Shown: in pieces, positions 44,345-53,940 of the stretch
Layout: every line of letters begins with the position of its first letter
How positions within the stretch are numbered: position 1 is the first letter of the stretch
DNA from: G963422745 sp963422745
GTDB taxonomy: Bacteria; Actinomycetota; Acidimicrobiia; Acidimicrobiales; Aldehydirespiratoraceae
Assembly (NCBI GenBank): GCA_963422745.1
Contig: OY730477.1
Span: 62,001-126,000 of the forward strand
Direction of reading: 5' to 3'
DNA: 64,000 nt
Notes under the pieces: model-generated
Told to the model about the DNA's origin: nothing
What the model saw: only the letters and a program-made list of their open reading frames with translations
Database searches by the model: none
Made by a program: the position numbers and the translations under genes

Positions 44345-45115
44345 TTAGTGCGGGAACATTCCGCCGTCAACGACCATGACCTGACCGGTGACGAAACCCG
44401 ATGCCGCCGAAGCCAGGAACAACGCAACCGCAGCTACCTCATCGGGATCGCCCATGCGCTTCAGCAACGTGGCTGCAGCCATGCGGCGCACAGACTCCGC
44501 CCCTGTCTTGGCCGTCATCGTGGTGTTGACTGGGCCGGGAGCAATGGCGTTGACGAGCACACCCCGCGAGGCGAGTTCACCGGCGGCTGAACGCGTGAAT
44601 GAAAGCAGACCGGCCTTCATAGAGGCGTACATCGAATGTCGCACCGCGAACTGGAAGGCGCCTACCGAGATCAGGTTAATCACTCGGGCCTGGTTACTTG
44701 CCTCCAGGTACGGCACGCAGGCCTGGATCAGCAGTGCAGGTCCCCTTAGGTTCACATCAAAGGACTTCGACCACATCTGTGGTGTCTGCTGGCCAACTGG
44801 TGCAGTCAAGGGATTGGCGGCATTGTTGATGACGATATCGATGCCGTCGAAGCGGGAAATCGTGGCTTCAACGATCGTTGCCGGAGCGGCCGGGTCACCC
44901 ATATTGACCGGAACCGCCAGCGCGTTCGCTCCCACCGATTCGAGGCAAGCCACCGTCTCGTCGCAGGGTTTGGCCTTGCGACTCGATACCACAACGTTCG
45001 CCCCGGCGAGGGCAAGCGTTTCCGCCGTTGCTCTACCGATCCCCCGTGACCCACCGGTGACGATGGCGGTACGTCCCGTCAGATCAAACAATCCCGCGAA
45101 AGTGTCAACATCCAT
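44345..45115 (-). CDS. Short-chain dehydrogenase/reductase
   Basis: A 256-residue SDR: cofactor motif AIVTGGSRGIGRATAETLA, IDIVINNAANPLTAP, catalytic Ser in NLISVGAFQF, Tyr-x3-Lys in SMYASMKAGLL, VNAIAPGPVNTTM and the C-terminal GFVTGQVMVVDGGMFPH. SSRKAKP after the second strand suggests NADP use. Substrate unknown; similar SDRs take part in acyl or sterol metabolism. It follows the nucleoside hydrolase gene on the same strand with a 15-base gap. Confidence 0.9.
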   Translation of the reverse strand: MDVDTFAGLFDLTGRTAIVTGGSRGIGRATAETLALAGANVVVSSRKAKPCDETVACLESVGANALAVPVNMGDPAAPATIVEATISRFDGIDIVINNAANPLTAPVGQQTPQMWSKSFDVNLRGPALLIQACVPYLEASNQARVINLISVGAFQFAVRHSMYASMKAGLLSFTRSAAGELASRGVLVNAIAPGPVNTTMTAKTGAESVRRMAAATLLKRMGDPDEVAAVALFLASAASGFVTGQVMVVDGGMFPH

Positions 45116-45130
45116 GAGCGTGGCAGTTGA

Positions 45131-46054
45131 TCAACGCAGCGCGGCGTGGAGCATGTCGAAGAAGTAGTTGCTCGGATAATGGGTGACTATGTCAACATTG
45201 GGCACTCCGCCGCCGTAGCCAAGCTGGTCCACACCCATCACACCGCGTTGGGGCCCGTCGCCGACCATGATCTCAACATGCTTTCGTGCCTTCTTCGCAG
45301 GCGTCGGGTCGATGGCATAAGCCATGGCGATCGGATCCGGCAGGTCGTCGCCCGCTAATCCGCTGTTGATTGCGAACCTGCGAACCACCTGGGCGATGTC
45401 GATGGCGAAAGCGGACAACTCAGTGCCGATCGCTGCGATGGCGGCCTGACGACGGTCGGTCACCACAGCGGACGCCACCGATATGTCCCAGCCGACGAAC
45501 TCAAGTGGCAACGCGGAGTCGGTCACGATTTTCGCCGCTTCGGGGTCGGCCCAGAAGTTGTATTCCGCCATGGCAGTCACATTTCCCGGCCCGTTCACGC
45601 CGGTACCTCCCATCACGACCACACGCTGAACCGCGGTGGCGATCTCGGGTGCACGTAACAGGGCCGTCGCCAAGTTGGTGAGTGGGCCGAGCGCTACAAG
45701 CGTTATCTCACCTGGCGAGCCGAGAATCGTGTCGACGATTGCGTCGGCACCACGGCCGCCGGTTGCTGTTCGTCCGCTTAGTTCCAGTCCGCAGTCGCCC
45801 ATCCCATCGACCCCGTGGACATAGGTTGCGGTCTGCAGCTCACGCATGATCGGTTTGGCGGCACCCGGATGTACGACCACGTCGGCTCCGACCAACTCGA
45901 CGACGTACAGGGCATTCTGCACTGCCTGATCAATAGGAACGTTGCCAGCGACGATTGACAGGGCCTCCACTGTGATGTCGGGGTGACGCATTGCCATGAT
46001 CAATGCGACGGCGTCGTCGCTTGCGGTGTCTGTGTCAATGAGAAATCGCCGCAT
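45131..46054 (-). CDS. Inosine-uridine preferring nucleoside hydrolase family protein
   Basis: A 307-residue hydrolase that splits the N-glycosidic bond of nucleosides. The calcium-binding motif is FLIDTDTASDDAVAL at the N-terminus (DxDxxxDD). TLVALGPLTNLATAL, VVVMGGTGVNGPGN and AEYNFWADPEAA are family blocks, and the late Asp is in DDLPDPIAMAYAI. ATG 46054 is preferred over an in-frame TTG at 46063. Specificity (purine or pyrimidine) is not readable. Neighbouring aminotransferase and mmsA genes could handle beta-amino acids from pyrimidine breakdown, but they are on the other strand. Confidence 0.9.
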   Translation of the reverse strand: MRRFLIDTDTASDDAVALIMAMRHPDITVEALSIVAGNVPIDQAVQNALYVVELVGADVVVHPGAAKPIMRELQTATYVHGVDGMGDCGLELSGRTATGGRGADAIVDTILGSPGEITLVALGPLTNLATALLRAPEIATAVQRVVVMGGTGVNGPGNVTAMAEYNFWADPEAAKIVTDSALPLEFVGWDISVASAVVTDRRQAAIAAIGTELSAFAIDIAQVVRRFAINSGLAGDDLPDPIAMAYAIDPTPAKKARKHVEIMVGDGPQRGVMGVDQLGYGGGVPNVDIVTHYPSNYFFDMLHAALR

Positions 46055-46247
46055 TCGCTGCAAGGCTATCGAATAATCGGTTTGCGATGTTGGTCGGATT
46101 CGCTAAGTTGCGCTCCGCCCTCGGCGGAAGGCGGCTCGCACCCGAAGGTGCCACGAACGAGCACCACGACATGGTCGGCGATGCGTCATCTTTCTGCACG
46201 CTTGTGTGGCTCTGAGATGCGCGGTCGGCCAGAAAAGACGATCTGTG

Positions 46248-47225
46248 ATGCATATCCCCCGATTCACACCATCCGCCCCCCAAGAATCCCCGAGAATTCG
46301 ATCCGGTATTCGAAGACTCATGGTCGTGGTTGTCGTAGCGACGGCGCTCGCAATCCCGACTCCGGCTTCGGGATCCGACGATACGACGACGTCAACTTCG
46401 ACGTCAACTTCATCGTCAACAACCGGCATCCAGTTTTTTGACCACTCACTGTTGGTGGAGGTCGGCTTCCGTTCGGAGCTGTCCGAGACCCGCAGCTTCG
46501 GACCCACGTCCGGGCGATCGGCGTACTGTGGCTGGTTCGAGATGGCTTTCGGCGGATTCTCGGTCCTGCAACTGGCTCAGGTCATTGAGCCCGAGATCGG
46601 CGTAGCATACGTGGTTTATTGCTGGGACGGCTTGACCGATGAGATACTCCCCCGCTATCCCAAGATCAAGACCTATGATCCGAATTCGGGATTTGGTCGC
46701 GAGACTGCCGACCCTTTTGAGGTCGCCCTGTACGCGGTCGGGCGCATCGATTTCGAAGCACCTTCGGTCGTGATGAACCCGCCCGGCACACAACTCGTCG
46801 GTATTCCAACCTGGTTCGGCGTAACAAGCCGTGTCCACTACGATCCGGTTTCTGCTGCGGCGGGACCCGTGTGGGCAGCGGTCCGGCCCGTTCTTCGCAA
46901 CGTCACGTTTAGGTTCGACGACGGCGATTCCTTCGTCTGCGGGCCAAGCGATGCAACCGCCTTATGGGACCCGAACGGTCCGCGGGGTGACTGTTCATAC
47001 ACCTTTGATTCAAACGGAGACGGTTCCGTCCGAATGTGGGTAACGGCCATTTGGACCATCTGGCAACGAACAAACCGCAATCCCACGGAGCACTACTGGG
47101 GCTCACACCGCCGTACGACGGCCGTCAACGTGAACCTGCGTGAACTCCAAGCAGTCATCAACCGACCGTCGTGTTGTCGGCTACAACACAGGAATCCATA
47201 CTCACAAGATGGCAACCGACGCTGA
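46248..47225 (+). CDS. Predicted secreted protein with Ser/Thr-rich linker, function unknown
   Basis: A 325-residue protein. The N-terminus is basic (RIRSGIRRL) followed by a hydrophobic core MVVVVVATALAIPTPASG, a signal peptide with probable cleavage near PASG-SDD. A low-complexity linker TTTSTSTSTSSSTTG follows, encoded by short cgtcaactt repeats. The body has cysteines and beta-type sequence (VTFRFDDGDSFVCGPS, RGDCSYTFDSNGDGSVRMWV) resembling PKD-like surface domains of actinobacteria. No family is recognised. ATG 46248 fits the signal peptide. The end overlaps the next gene by 17 bases in another frame. Confidence 0.7.
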   Translation: MHIPRFTPSAPQESPRIRSGIRRLMVVVVVATALAIPTPASGSDDTTTSTSTSTSSSTTGIQFFDHSLLVEVGFRSELSETRSFGPTSGRSAYCGWFEMAFGGFSVLQLAQVIEPEIGVAYVVYCWDGLTDEILPRYPKIKTYDPNSGFGRETADPFEVALYAVGRIDFEAPSVVMNPPGTQLVGIPTWFGVTSRVHYDPVSAAAGPVWAAVRPVLRNVTFRFDDGDSFVCGPSDATALWDPNGPRGDCSYTFDSNGDGSVRMWVTAIWTIWQRTNRNPTEHYWGSHRRTTAVNVNLRELQAVINRPSCCRLQHRNPYSQDGNRR

Positions 47226-48513
47226 ACTGAATCGCCGCTATCAAGCGGTGATGCCCTCTTACGTGAAGCCGCTGTACGCCGCACCAATTTCGATCGATCG
47301 TGGAGAAGGAAGCTACGTAACCACCGTAGAAGGCACCCGATACCTCGATTTCTTCGGCGGCGTGCTCACCACAATGATCGGACACAATCATCCTCGGGTC
47401 ACGTCCGCGCTGCAGGCCCAGGCTGTCAAGGTGCTGCACACATCAACGCTGTACTTGAACGAACCGATGCTCGAACTGGCCGAACGCATTACCCGTCTGT
47501 CGGGTATACCCGAAGCGCGCGTGTTCTTCACGGCATCGGGAAGCGAGGCCAACGACATGGCGCTGCTGTTGGCCACCTGCTACCGCAGGTCCAACCAAGT
47601 GCTAGCGATGCGTAATAGCTACCATGGTCGTTCGTTCACAACCCAGGCGATCACCTCGCATCGATCCTGGTCGGCCACGTCTATCTCTGGCCTTGACGTG
47701 CACTTCGTCCATGGCGGCTACCGACTTCGCAGCCCTTTCCGTGAACTTGATGATGCGTCATTTACGCAAGCCTGCGTTGACGACCTGTCCCAAGTGCTCG
47801 ACATGATGTCAGCAGGCAACGTTGCCTGCCTGATCGCGGAGCCGATCCAGGGTGTCGGCGGGTTTGCCACACCCCCAGACGGCTTCTTCGGAGCGTTCGC
47901 CAAGGAACTCGAAGCCCAGGGAATCCTCCTGATCAGCGACGAGGTGCAGACCGGCTGGGGTCGCACCGGTGAGCACTTCTGGGGCTATGAGGCCCACGGC
48001 GTCGTCCCGGACATCATCACGTTCGCCAAGGGCGTCGGCAACGGAGTCCCTCTGGCTGGCGTGGTGGCACCTGCACCGATCATGGACGCGATCACCGTCA
48101 CTTCGTTCTCAACATTCGGCGGCAACCCGTTGTCGGCCGCAGCGGGTGTGGCCACACTGGATGTGGTGATTGAGCAGAACCTGCAGGCCAATGCGTTGAC
48201 CCGCGGCCGTCAACTGCGTAACGGGGTGGCCGACGCAGTCGAGGCCTGTAAAGGGATCGCCGAGATCCGCGGCAAGGGCCTGATGCAGGCAATCGAGTTC
48301 GTCCACCCGGGTTCCTACGAGCCCGATCCGGCCACGACCGAGGCGTTTTTGGAGGCGTGCAAGGCGCGCGGGCTTCTCGTTGGCAAGGGCGGCCTTTATG
48401 GCAATGTCATCCGGATCGCCCCGATGCTCAACGTCAGCGAAGCCGAGATGGACGAGGGGGTTGACAAACTGGTTGCAGCCATCACAGATATATCGGAGCG
48501 GGAGTTCACATGA
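47209..48513 (+). CDS. Class III (omega) aminotransferase
   Basis: A 434-residue PLP enzyme of the AGT2/GABA transaminase group: YLDFFGGVLTTMIGHNHPRV, FFTASGSEANDMALLLA, MRNSYHGRSFTT, ISDEVQTGWGRTGEHFW with the pyridine-binding Asp, and ITFAKGVGNGVPLAGV with the PLP lysine. It is probably a beta-alanine or 3-aminoisobutyrate transaminase because the next gene, overlapping by four bases, is a methylmalonate-semialdehyde dehydrogenase; that substrate is inferred from context. ATG 47209 is used; the frame is open to 47140 but inside the previous gene. Confidence 0.9.
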   Translation: MATDAELNRRYQAVMPSYVKPLYAAPISIDRGEGSYVTTVEGTRYLDFFGGVLTTMIGHNHPRVTSALQAQAVKVLHTSTLYLNEPMLELAERITRLSGIPEARVFFTASGSEANDMALLLATCYRRSNQVLAMRNSYHGRSFTTQAITSHRSWSATSISGLDVHFVHGGYRLRSPFRELDDASFTQACVDDLSQVLDMMSAGNVACLIAEPIQGVGGFATPPDGFFGAFAKELEAQGILLISDEVQTGWGRTGEHFWGYEAHGVVPDIITFAKGVGNGVPLAGVVAPAPIMDAITVTSFSTFGGNPLSAAAGVATLDVVIEQNLQANALTRGRQLRNGVADAVEACKGIAEIRGKGLMQAIEFVHPGSYEPDPATTEAFLEACKARGLLVGKGGLYGNVIRIAPMLNVSEAEMDEGVDKLVAAITDISEREFT

Positions 48514-49997
48514 TTCGACTGGGTCACTACATCAAAGGTTCGTTTGTCGAACAGTCAGACTCCGAGGAGCGACACGGGCCAGTGCACAACCCCGCCACGG
48601 GTGAACAGACTTCCCTCGTAGCGCTCGCGAGCACCGCTGAGGTTGACGGGGCGGTCGCAGCCGCCCGGTCGGCGTTCGCCGATTGGGGGACTTCCAGCAT
48701 CACGCGGCGAACGAAGTTGATGTTCGCTCTACGCAATCTGGTCGAAAGGAATTCGGCCGAGCTTGCACGGAGGATCTCCGCCGAACATGGCAAGGTGCTC
48801 AACGATGCCGCAGGGGAGGTGGCCAGAGGTATAGAGAACATTGAGTACGCCTGCAATGTCGGCACACTGCTTGCGGGCCACCACAGCAACCAAGTGTCTG
48901 TGGGGGTGGACGTCACCACCCTCCGGCGGCCCCTCGGTGTGGTGGCTGGCATAACTCCGTTCAACTTCCCGGTAATGGTGCCGCTGTGGATGATCCCGAC
49001 CGCCCTCGCATGCGGTAATACGTTCGTGCTCAAGCCCAGCGAAAAGGACCCTTCGCCCGCATTGTTTCTGGCGGAGTTGATTCACGAAGCAGGCTTCGGG
49101 GCTGGAGTGTTCAACGTCGTCAACGGTGACAGGGTGGCAGTTGAGCGACTATTGGAGCATCCCGACGTGGCCGCCGTGAGCTTCGTCGGCTCCACTCCAG
49201 TGGCCCGATTCATTCACCGCACGGCATCAGCCAACGGCAAACGTGTTCAGGCTTTGGGTGGTGCCAAGAACCACATGGTCGTGCTGCCCGACGCAGACAT
49301 TGACATCGCCGCCGATGCCGCTGTCTCCGCCGGATTCGGCTCCGCAGGCGAACGCTGCATGGCTGTGTCGGTGGTGGTAGCTGTCGGTTCGGCTGGCGAT
49401 GCCCTCGTCGAAGCCATCGCCGAGCGGACCACCAAACTGAAGGTCGGGGCCGGTCCAGATTCGGACATGGGCCCCCTTATCACCCGTGAGCACCGTGACC
49501 GAGTAGCCCGTTACGTTGACGGGGCCTCAGCCGCAGGCGCACGGCTGATACTCGACGGTCGACGAGACGAATTCAACGGTGACGGGTTTTTCTTGGGTTG
49601 CTCGTTGGTCGACGATGTCACCGCTGACATGGATCTGTACCGAGACGAGATCTTCGGTCCGGTCCTGTCGGTAGTGCGCGTTGCCGATTTCGAGGAGGCC
49701 ATGGCCCTGCTTGCCGACAATCCATACGGAAACGGCGCAGCTGTGTTCACACGTGACGGCGGCGCCGCCAGACGGTTCTGTGTGGAAGCACCCGTTGGGA
49801 TGGTCGGTGTGAACGTCCCCATCCCGGTGCCGGTGGGATACCACTCCTTCGGCGGATGGAAGAACTCACTTTTCGGCGACATCCACATGTACGGTCCTGA
49901 GGGCATCCGCTTCTACACCAAGGCTCAGGCAATCACTACCCGCTGGCCGGATCCGGCCGGATCCCGAGTAGACCTCGGATTCCCCCGGACCGACTGA
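48510..49997 (+). CDS. mmsA: CoA-acylating methylmalonate-semialdehyde dehydrogenase
   Basis: A 495-residue aldehyde dehydrogenase of the MmsA group: VHNPATGEQ, GVVAGITPFNFPVMVPLWMIP, SFVGSTPVARFIHRTA, QALGGAKNHMVVLPDAD and the catalytic Cys in GSAGERCMAVSV (about residue 286). The Glu of ordinary ALDHs is replaced by Asn in GAKNHM, as is normal for MmsA, which uses CoA instead of water. It converts malonate or methylmalonate semialdehyde to acetyl- or propionyl-CoA, the step after the upstream aminotransferase. The stop region is copied once 91 bases downstream. Confidence 0.93.
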   Translation: MIRLGHYIKGSFVEQSDSEERHGPVHNPATGEQTSLVALASTAEVDGAVAAARSAFADWGTSSITRRTKLMFALRNLVERNSAELARRISAEHGKVLNDAAGEVARGIENIEYACNVGTLLAGHHSNQVSVGVDVTTLRRPLGVVAGITPFNFPVMVPLWMIPTALACGNTFVLKPSEKDPSPALFLAELIHEAGFGAGVFNVVNGDRVAVERLLEHPDVAAVSFVGSTPVARFIHRTASANGKRVQALGGAKNHMVVLPDADIDIAADAAVSAGFGSAGERCMAVSVVVAVGSAGDALVEAIAERTTKLKVGAGPDSDMGPLITREHRDRVARYVDGASAAGARLILDGRRDEFNGDGFFLGCSLVDDVTADMDLYRDEIFGPVLSVVRVADFEEAMALLADNPYGNGAAVFTRDGGAARRFCVEAPVGMVGVNVPIPVPVGYHSFGGWKNSLFGDIHMYGPEGIRFYTKAQAITTRWPDPAGSRVDLGFPRTD

Positions 49998-50093
49998 GCC
50001 GAGTCTCAGAAAAGATCTGTTGGCCCCTTTGCGGCCCTTAGCACAGGATCCTCCAAGAACAACCTGCCCGCACCCTCGGACCGACTGAGCCGA
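49986..50093. repeat. Short copy of the mmsA 3' end including stop
   Basis: cggaccgactgagccga occurs at 49986-50002, where it holds the mmsA TGA, and again at 50077-50093. The step is 91 bases. The rest of the gap (50094-50270) has no gene or repeat that I recognise. Confidence 0.7.
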
Positions 50094-50270
50094 CCCACAT
50101 CCATCCTCCTACGACCGCGGAGTGCTGTAGGCCGTAAGGTGAAGTCAAACTAGGTTTTCTGCCCAGCGTTGAGATCATCATTTGGCTAACTCGAATATGT
50201 GCCGAGGCCGGTCTACTGGTTGGTTGCGACTATGGCAGGTTCTGGTCTGTCATCAACACCGCTGTTGGTC

Positions 50271-51350
50271 TCAGAAGTCTTCGTCGAAGGCAACGTCGCC
50301 CTGGACACCGATTCTGTAGGCCGAAACTTTGCGTTCGAAGAAGTTGGATAGCTCCTGCACGTCTTGAAGCTCCATGAACGCAAACGGGTTGGATGCCCCG
50401 AAACGCCTGGGAAGTCCGAGCTGTAGCAGACGCTGATCGGCTACGAACTCCAGGTACATGCGAGTGTCGGCAACCGACATGCCCTGCACTCCTTCTCCCA
50501 ACAGGTCTTCTGCGAATTCGTGCTCGGCGTCAACCGCGTCGGCGAGCATGTCGGAGATGCGTCGCGCCAGTTCTTGATCAAATAGCTCCGGTTCTTCAGA
50601 GCGCACCGTCTCAATCACCGCGAAGGCGAAGTTCATGTGCATCGACTCGTCCCGGAACACCCAATTGGTGCCGGAAGCCAAACCGTGGAGCAATCCCTTG
50701 GACCGCAAGAAGTAAACGTACGCGAACGCCGCGAAGAAAAACAGGCCTTCGATGCAGGTTGCAAAGCAAATCAGGTTCATCAAGAACCGCCTGCGGTCAT
50801 CAAGGGTGCGCAGCGGTCCATTGCCGACTGAGTTCATCCATTTGAAGCAGAACTCGGCTTTGGTGCGGATCGACGGGATGTTCTCGATAGCACCGAACGC
50901 ATCGGCTCTTTCTTCAACGTCTGGGATGTAGGTGTCGAGCAGGCTCAGATAGAACTGAACGTGCAGAGCCTCCTCATAGAGCTGGCGCGACAGGTACATC
51001 CGGGCTTCTGGGGAGTTGATGTGGCTATAGAGGTTGATGACCAGATTGTTGGCCACGATCGAGTCGCCAGTCGCGAAGAAGGCAACAAGCCGGTTTATGA
51101 GGTGCCGTTCTGCGGGCAACAGCTTGCGGTCCAGGTCAGCGATGTCGTTGGAGAGGTCGATCTCTTCGACGGTCCACGTGTTCTTGATGGCATTTTTGTA
51201 CATCTCGAAGAACTGCGGGTATCGCATGGGCCGCAGCGTGAGGTCGAACCCAGGGTCCAAGATGTTCCGCTGAGCGGTTACTTGCTCTCTACGCCCAGCA
51301 TTAACACCAACATCAACACCGGTGAGTCCGAGGTCGTCAACCAGAGCCAT
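50271..51350 (-). CDS. nrdB: Ribonucleoside-diphosphate reductase beta (small) subunit
   Basis: A 359-residue diiron protein. Ligand motifs include DIADLDRKLLPAERHL, QLYEEALHVQFY (E-x2-H, with Tyr four residues after the His, where the class Ia radical Tyr stands) and FRDESMHMNFA with the second E-x2-H. The Tyr argues for a tyrosyl-radical enzyme rather than the class Ic type with Phe. The C-terminal DVAFDEDF-like acidic tail would dock on NrdA. The ATG overlaps the nrdA stop as TAATG, so translation is coupled; the longer frame to 51368 is rejected for that reason. Confidence 0.94.
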   Translation of the reverse strand: MALVDDLGLTGVDVGVNAGRREQVTAQRNILDPGFDLTLRPMRYPQFFEMYKNAIKNTWTVEEIDLSNDIADLDRKLLPAERHLINRLVAFFATGDSIVANNLVINLYSHINSPEARMYLSRQLYEEALHVQFYLSLLDTYIPDVEERADAFGAIENIPSIRTKAEFCFKWMNSVGNGPLRTLDDRRRFLMNLICFATCIEGLFFFAAFAYVYFLRSKGLLHGLASGTNWVFRDESMHMNFAFAVIETVRSEEPELFDQELARRISDMLADAVDAEHEFAEDLLGEGVQGMSVADTRMYLEFVADQRLLQLGLPRRFGASNPFAFMELQDVQELSNFFERKVSAYRIGVQGDVAFDEDF

Positions 51351-53782
51351 TAGTCGCACGCCTGGCAAGTCTCGGGATTCTCCAAGGAGCAGGCAACAGG
51401 ATCGTTGGCCGAGTTGATGCGGGTGGCGGGACGACTGCGCAGGTAATAGGTGGTCTTGAGGCCAGCCTTCCAGGCATACATGTACATGGACGACAACTTG
51501 CCGATGGTGGGGGCCTCCATGAACAGGTTGAGCGACTGGCTCTGGTCCACGAAGGCTCCTCGGTCCGCAGCCATCTCAATCAGCGACTTCATCGGGATCT
51601 CCCAGGCTGTGCGGTAGATGGCCTTGAGATCGTCGGGAATGCCCTCGATGCGCTGGATCGACCCGTCCGCCTTTTTGATCTCGGTGATCATTTTGTCGTC
51701 CCAAAGACCCCGGGCCTGAAGATCGGAGACCAAGTAGCGGTTGATCTGCATGAACTCACCCGACAGGGTCTCTCGTTTGAAGAGGTTTGATACCTGAGGC
51801 TCGATGCATTCGTAGCATCCCGCGATCGACGCGATCGTGGCGGTCGGCGCAATAGCAATCATCAACGAGTTGCGTAGTCCGTGATCGGAGATGCGTTTAC
51901 GCACGCCATCCCATCGGTGGGGATCCAATGGCTGCGCTTGCCACAGGTCGAACTGGAGAGCGCCCGAGGCGGCTCGGGTCCCCGGGAACGCTGGGTGGGG
52001 TCCGTGGGCTTCGGCCAGCTCTGTGGAGGCCCACAGAGCGTTGAAGTAGATCTCCTCGGAGACCCGACGGCTGACATGTCGAGCTGTCGGCGAATCGAAG
52101 GCGACCCCCAACTTGAAGCAGGTGTCCTGCAAGCCCATGAGGCCCAACCCGATCGGGCGCCACCTCTGATTGGAAGCGGCGGATTCCTCGGTCGGGTAGT
52201 AGTTGACATCGATGACCCGATCCAGGAGCGGAACGACCTGACGGACGACCTCGCCGAGCCGACGATAGTCAACCATCATCATGGGTTCGCGGGCGTGCGA
52301 CGAAGCGTCGATAGGTCCCTCGGCTAGGGAATCACCCCCGATGGTGCCTACGGGAACCACGAACTCGCCGAGATTGATCGAACCGAGATTGCACACCGCG
52401 GTCTCCTCAGAGCTGGTGACCTCAAGAATCTCCGTGCAGAGGTTGGATAGGTGCACAACTTGTTGGCGGTCGCCGTCACGGGTCTGGTTGCATTTTGAGT
52501 TTGACGAGTCCTTGAAGGTCATCCAGCCGTTTCCGGTCTCGGCCAACGTGACCATCATCCGCTGATAGAGCTGCCGGGCCGGGATCTGGCGTTCATGCAG
52601 CCCTGCTGCCTCGGCCTGCTCGTAGATCTGACGGAACTCGTCTGCGTAGGTGTCGACAAGCTCCGGGACCTTCTTGGGATCAAACAGGCTCCACTGCCAG
52701 TCCTTCTCTACGCGTTCCATGAACAGATCAGGAATCCAGTTGGCCAAGTTGATGTTGTGCGTTCGACGGGAGTGGTCGCCGGTGTTGTTGCGCAGCTCCA
52801 AGAACTGCTCAATGTCGGCGTGCCAGGACTCGAGGTAGACGCAGGCCGCTCCTTTGCGCCGACCCCCCTGGTTGACAGCAGCCACGGACGAATCAAGCGT
52901 TTTGAGCCAGGGAACGATGCCGTTGGACAGGCCATTGGTGCCGACGATGAGGCTGTCCTTGGAGCGGATGCGATGCCAGGCGACGCCTATGCCACCTGCG
53001 TACTTCGACAGCCGGGCGATGTCTGCATACCGTTGGTAGATCCCTTCAAGGGAGTCCTCGGGCGAATCCAAAAGGTAGCAACTCGACATCTGCGGATGGA
53101 CCGTCCCTGAGTTGAACAAGGTCGGCGACGACGGCAGGTAAGCCAACGACGACATCAGGTCATAAAAGCGGCTCGCCTCGGCGGGATCGTCACATAGACC
53201 ACAGGCCACCCGTAAGAAGAAGTACTGCGGAGTCTCAATAACCAGGCGGGTGACGGGATGACGCAGCAGGTACCGGTCATAGACGGTTCGCAGCCCGAAG
53301 TACTCGAAGTTCCTGTCTCGGCCGGAGTCGATGGTCGCATTCAGCTCGGGGGCATAGGCAGCAACGAAGTCGGCTGTACCCTCGCCGATCAGCCCGAGGT
53401 TCCGACCAAACGTGACGGATTCGGAGAACCAGGGGATGTTCTGGTTTTGGACTTCCTTGTCCAGGTAGGTGGACAGCAGACGAGCGGCAAGCTTGGAGTA
53501 ATTCGGCTCTGTAACGATAAGCCCCGCAGCGATGCGGATCGACAACTCATCAAGCTCGCGAGTCGTGGCACCATCGGCTAGCGCCGCGATGGTACGGGTG
53601 GAAACCATCATCGGGTCCACCCCGCGAAGCCCTTCGCCGCAGCGGGCCACCGCATTGACGATCTTGTTGACGTCGACCGGTTCGAAAGTGCCATTGCGCT
53701 TTCGAACACGCATGCCGGTAGACCCCCTCACCGCGGCGCTGTTGTGGACAACGGAGGTGAGCCGCTCCTCCGTGACCGTCAT
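51350..53782 (-). CDS. nrdA: Ribonucleoside-diphosphate reductase alpha (large) subunit
   Basis: An 810-residue class I NrdA reducing ribonucleotides to deoxyribonucleotides. Residues ~24-115 are an ATP cone (MRVRKRNGTFEPVDVNKIV), so overall activity is ATP/dATP-controlled. Catalytic motifs: PSSPTLFNSGTVHPQMSSCY with the first active Cys, HLSNLCTEI with Asn, Cys and Glu, VCNLGSINLGEF with the second Cys, and the C-terminal CQACD redox pair. A strong ribosome site GAGGAG lies eight bases before ATG 53782. A TTGACA/TACAAT promoter and a 28-bp palindrome lie upstream. Confidence 0.96.
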   Translation of the reverse strand: MTVTEERLTSVVHNSAAVRGSTGMRVRKRNGTFEPVDVNKIVNAVARCGEGLRGVDPMMVSTRTIAALADGATTRELDELSIRIAAGLIVTEPNYSKLAARLLSTYLDKEVQNQNIPWFSESVTFGRNLGLIGEGTADFVAAYAPELNATIDSGRDRNFEYFGLRTVYDRYLLRHPVTRLVIETPQYFFLRVACGLCDDPAEASRFYDLMSSLAYLPSSPTLFNSGTVHPQMSSCYLLDSPEDSLEGIYQRYADIARLSKYAGGIGVAWHRIRSKDSLIVGTNGLSNGIVPWLKTLDSSVAAVNQGGRRKGAACVYLESWHADIEQFLELRNNTGDHSRRTHNINLANWIPDLFMERVEKDWQWSLFDPKKVPELVDTYADEFRQIYEQAEAAGLHERQIPARQLYQRMMVTLAETGNGWMTFKDSSNSKCNQTRDGDRQQVVHLSNLCTEILEVTSSEETAVCNLGSINLGEFVVPVGTIGGDSLAEGPIDASSHAREPMMMVDYRRLGEVVRQVVPLLDRVIDVNYYPTEESAASNQRWRPIGLGLMGLQDTCFKLGVAFDSPTARHVSRRVSEEIYFNALWASTELAEAHGPHPAFPGTRAASGALQFDLWQAQPLDPHRWDGVRKRISDHGLRNSLMIAIAPTATIASIAGCYECIEPQVSNLFKRETLSGEFMQINRYLVSDLQARGLWDDKMITEIKKADGSIQRIEGIPDDLKAIYRTAWEIPMKSLIEMAADRGAFVDQSQSLNLFMEAPTIGKLSSMYMYAWKAGLKTTYYLRSRPATRINSANDPVACSLENPETCQACD

Positions 53783-53884
53783 GGCACGCTGCTCCTCTCA
53801 AGGGCGCGCATAGACAACAAGACGCGCGCGACCAGACGTCGCAGTGCAGTGGTGTGGTGTGGTGTGGTTCTTTTTCATTGCCGT

Positions 53885-53894
53885 ACAGCGCTGT
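53885..53894. promoter_or_regulatory. 10-bp palindrome in the nrdA leader
   Basis: acagcgctgt is a perfect palindrome, nearly the same as the outer arm (acagtgctgt) of the 28-bp palindrome nine bases further from nrdA. The shared cgtaca/tgtac context suggests two sites for one regulator. Confidence 0.55.
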
Positions 53895-53903
53895 AGTGGC
53901 CGT

Positions 53904-53931
53904 ACAGTGCTGTGTTGCAACACAGCACTGT
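53904..53931. promoter_or_regulatory. 28-bp perfect palindrome at the nrdAB transcription start
   Basis: Bases 53904-53931 are a perfect inverted repeat without spacer: left arm acagtgctgtgttg, right arm its exact complement. It begins only a few bases downstream of the predicted start site, so it could be a repressor operator that blocks initiation, or a 5'-terminal hairpin on the mRNA. It does not match the NrdR box, the actinobacterial LexA box (GAAC-n4-GTTC) or other operators I know. It lies 122-149 bases upstream of nrdA. Confidence 0.8.
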
Positions 53932-53940
53932 AATTTCAAG

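Noticed and set aside
53904..53931. NrdR box or LexA box upstream of nrdA
   Set aside because: The palindrome does not fit the NrdR consensus I recall or GAAC-n4-GTTC; it is kept as an unassigned operator-like element.
53904..53931. Intrinsic terminator for the region upstream of nrdA
   Set aside because: The palindrome has no T-run on either side and lies just downstream of a good nrdA promoter.
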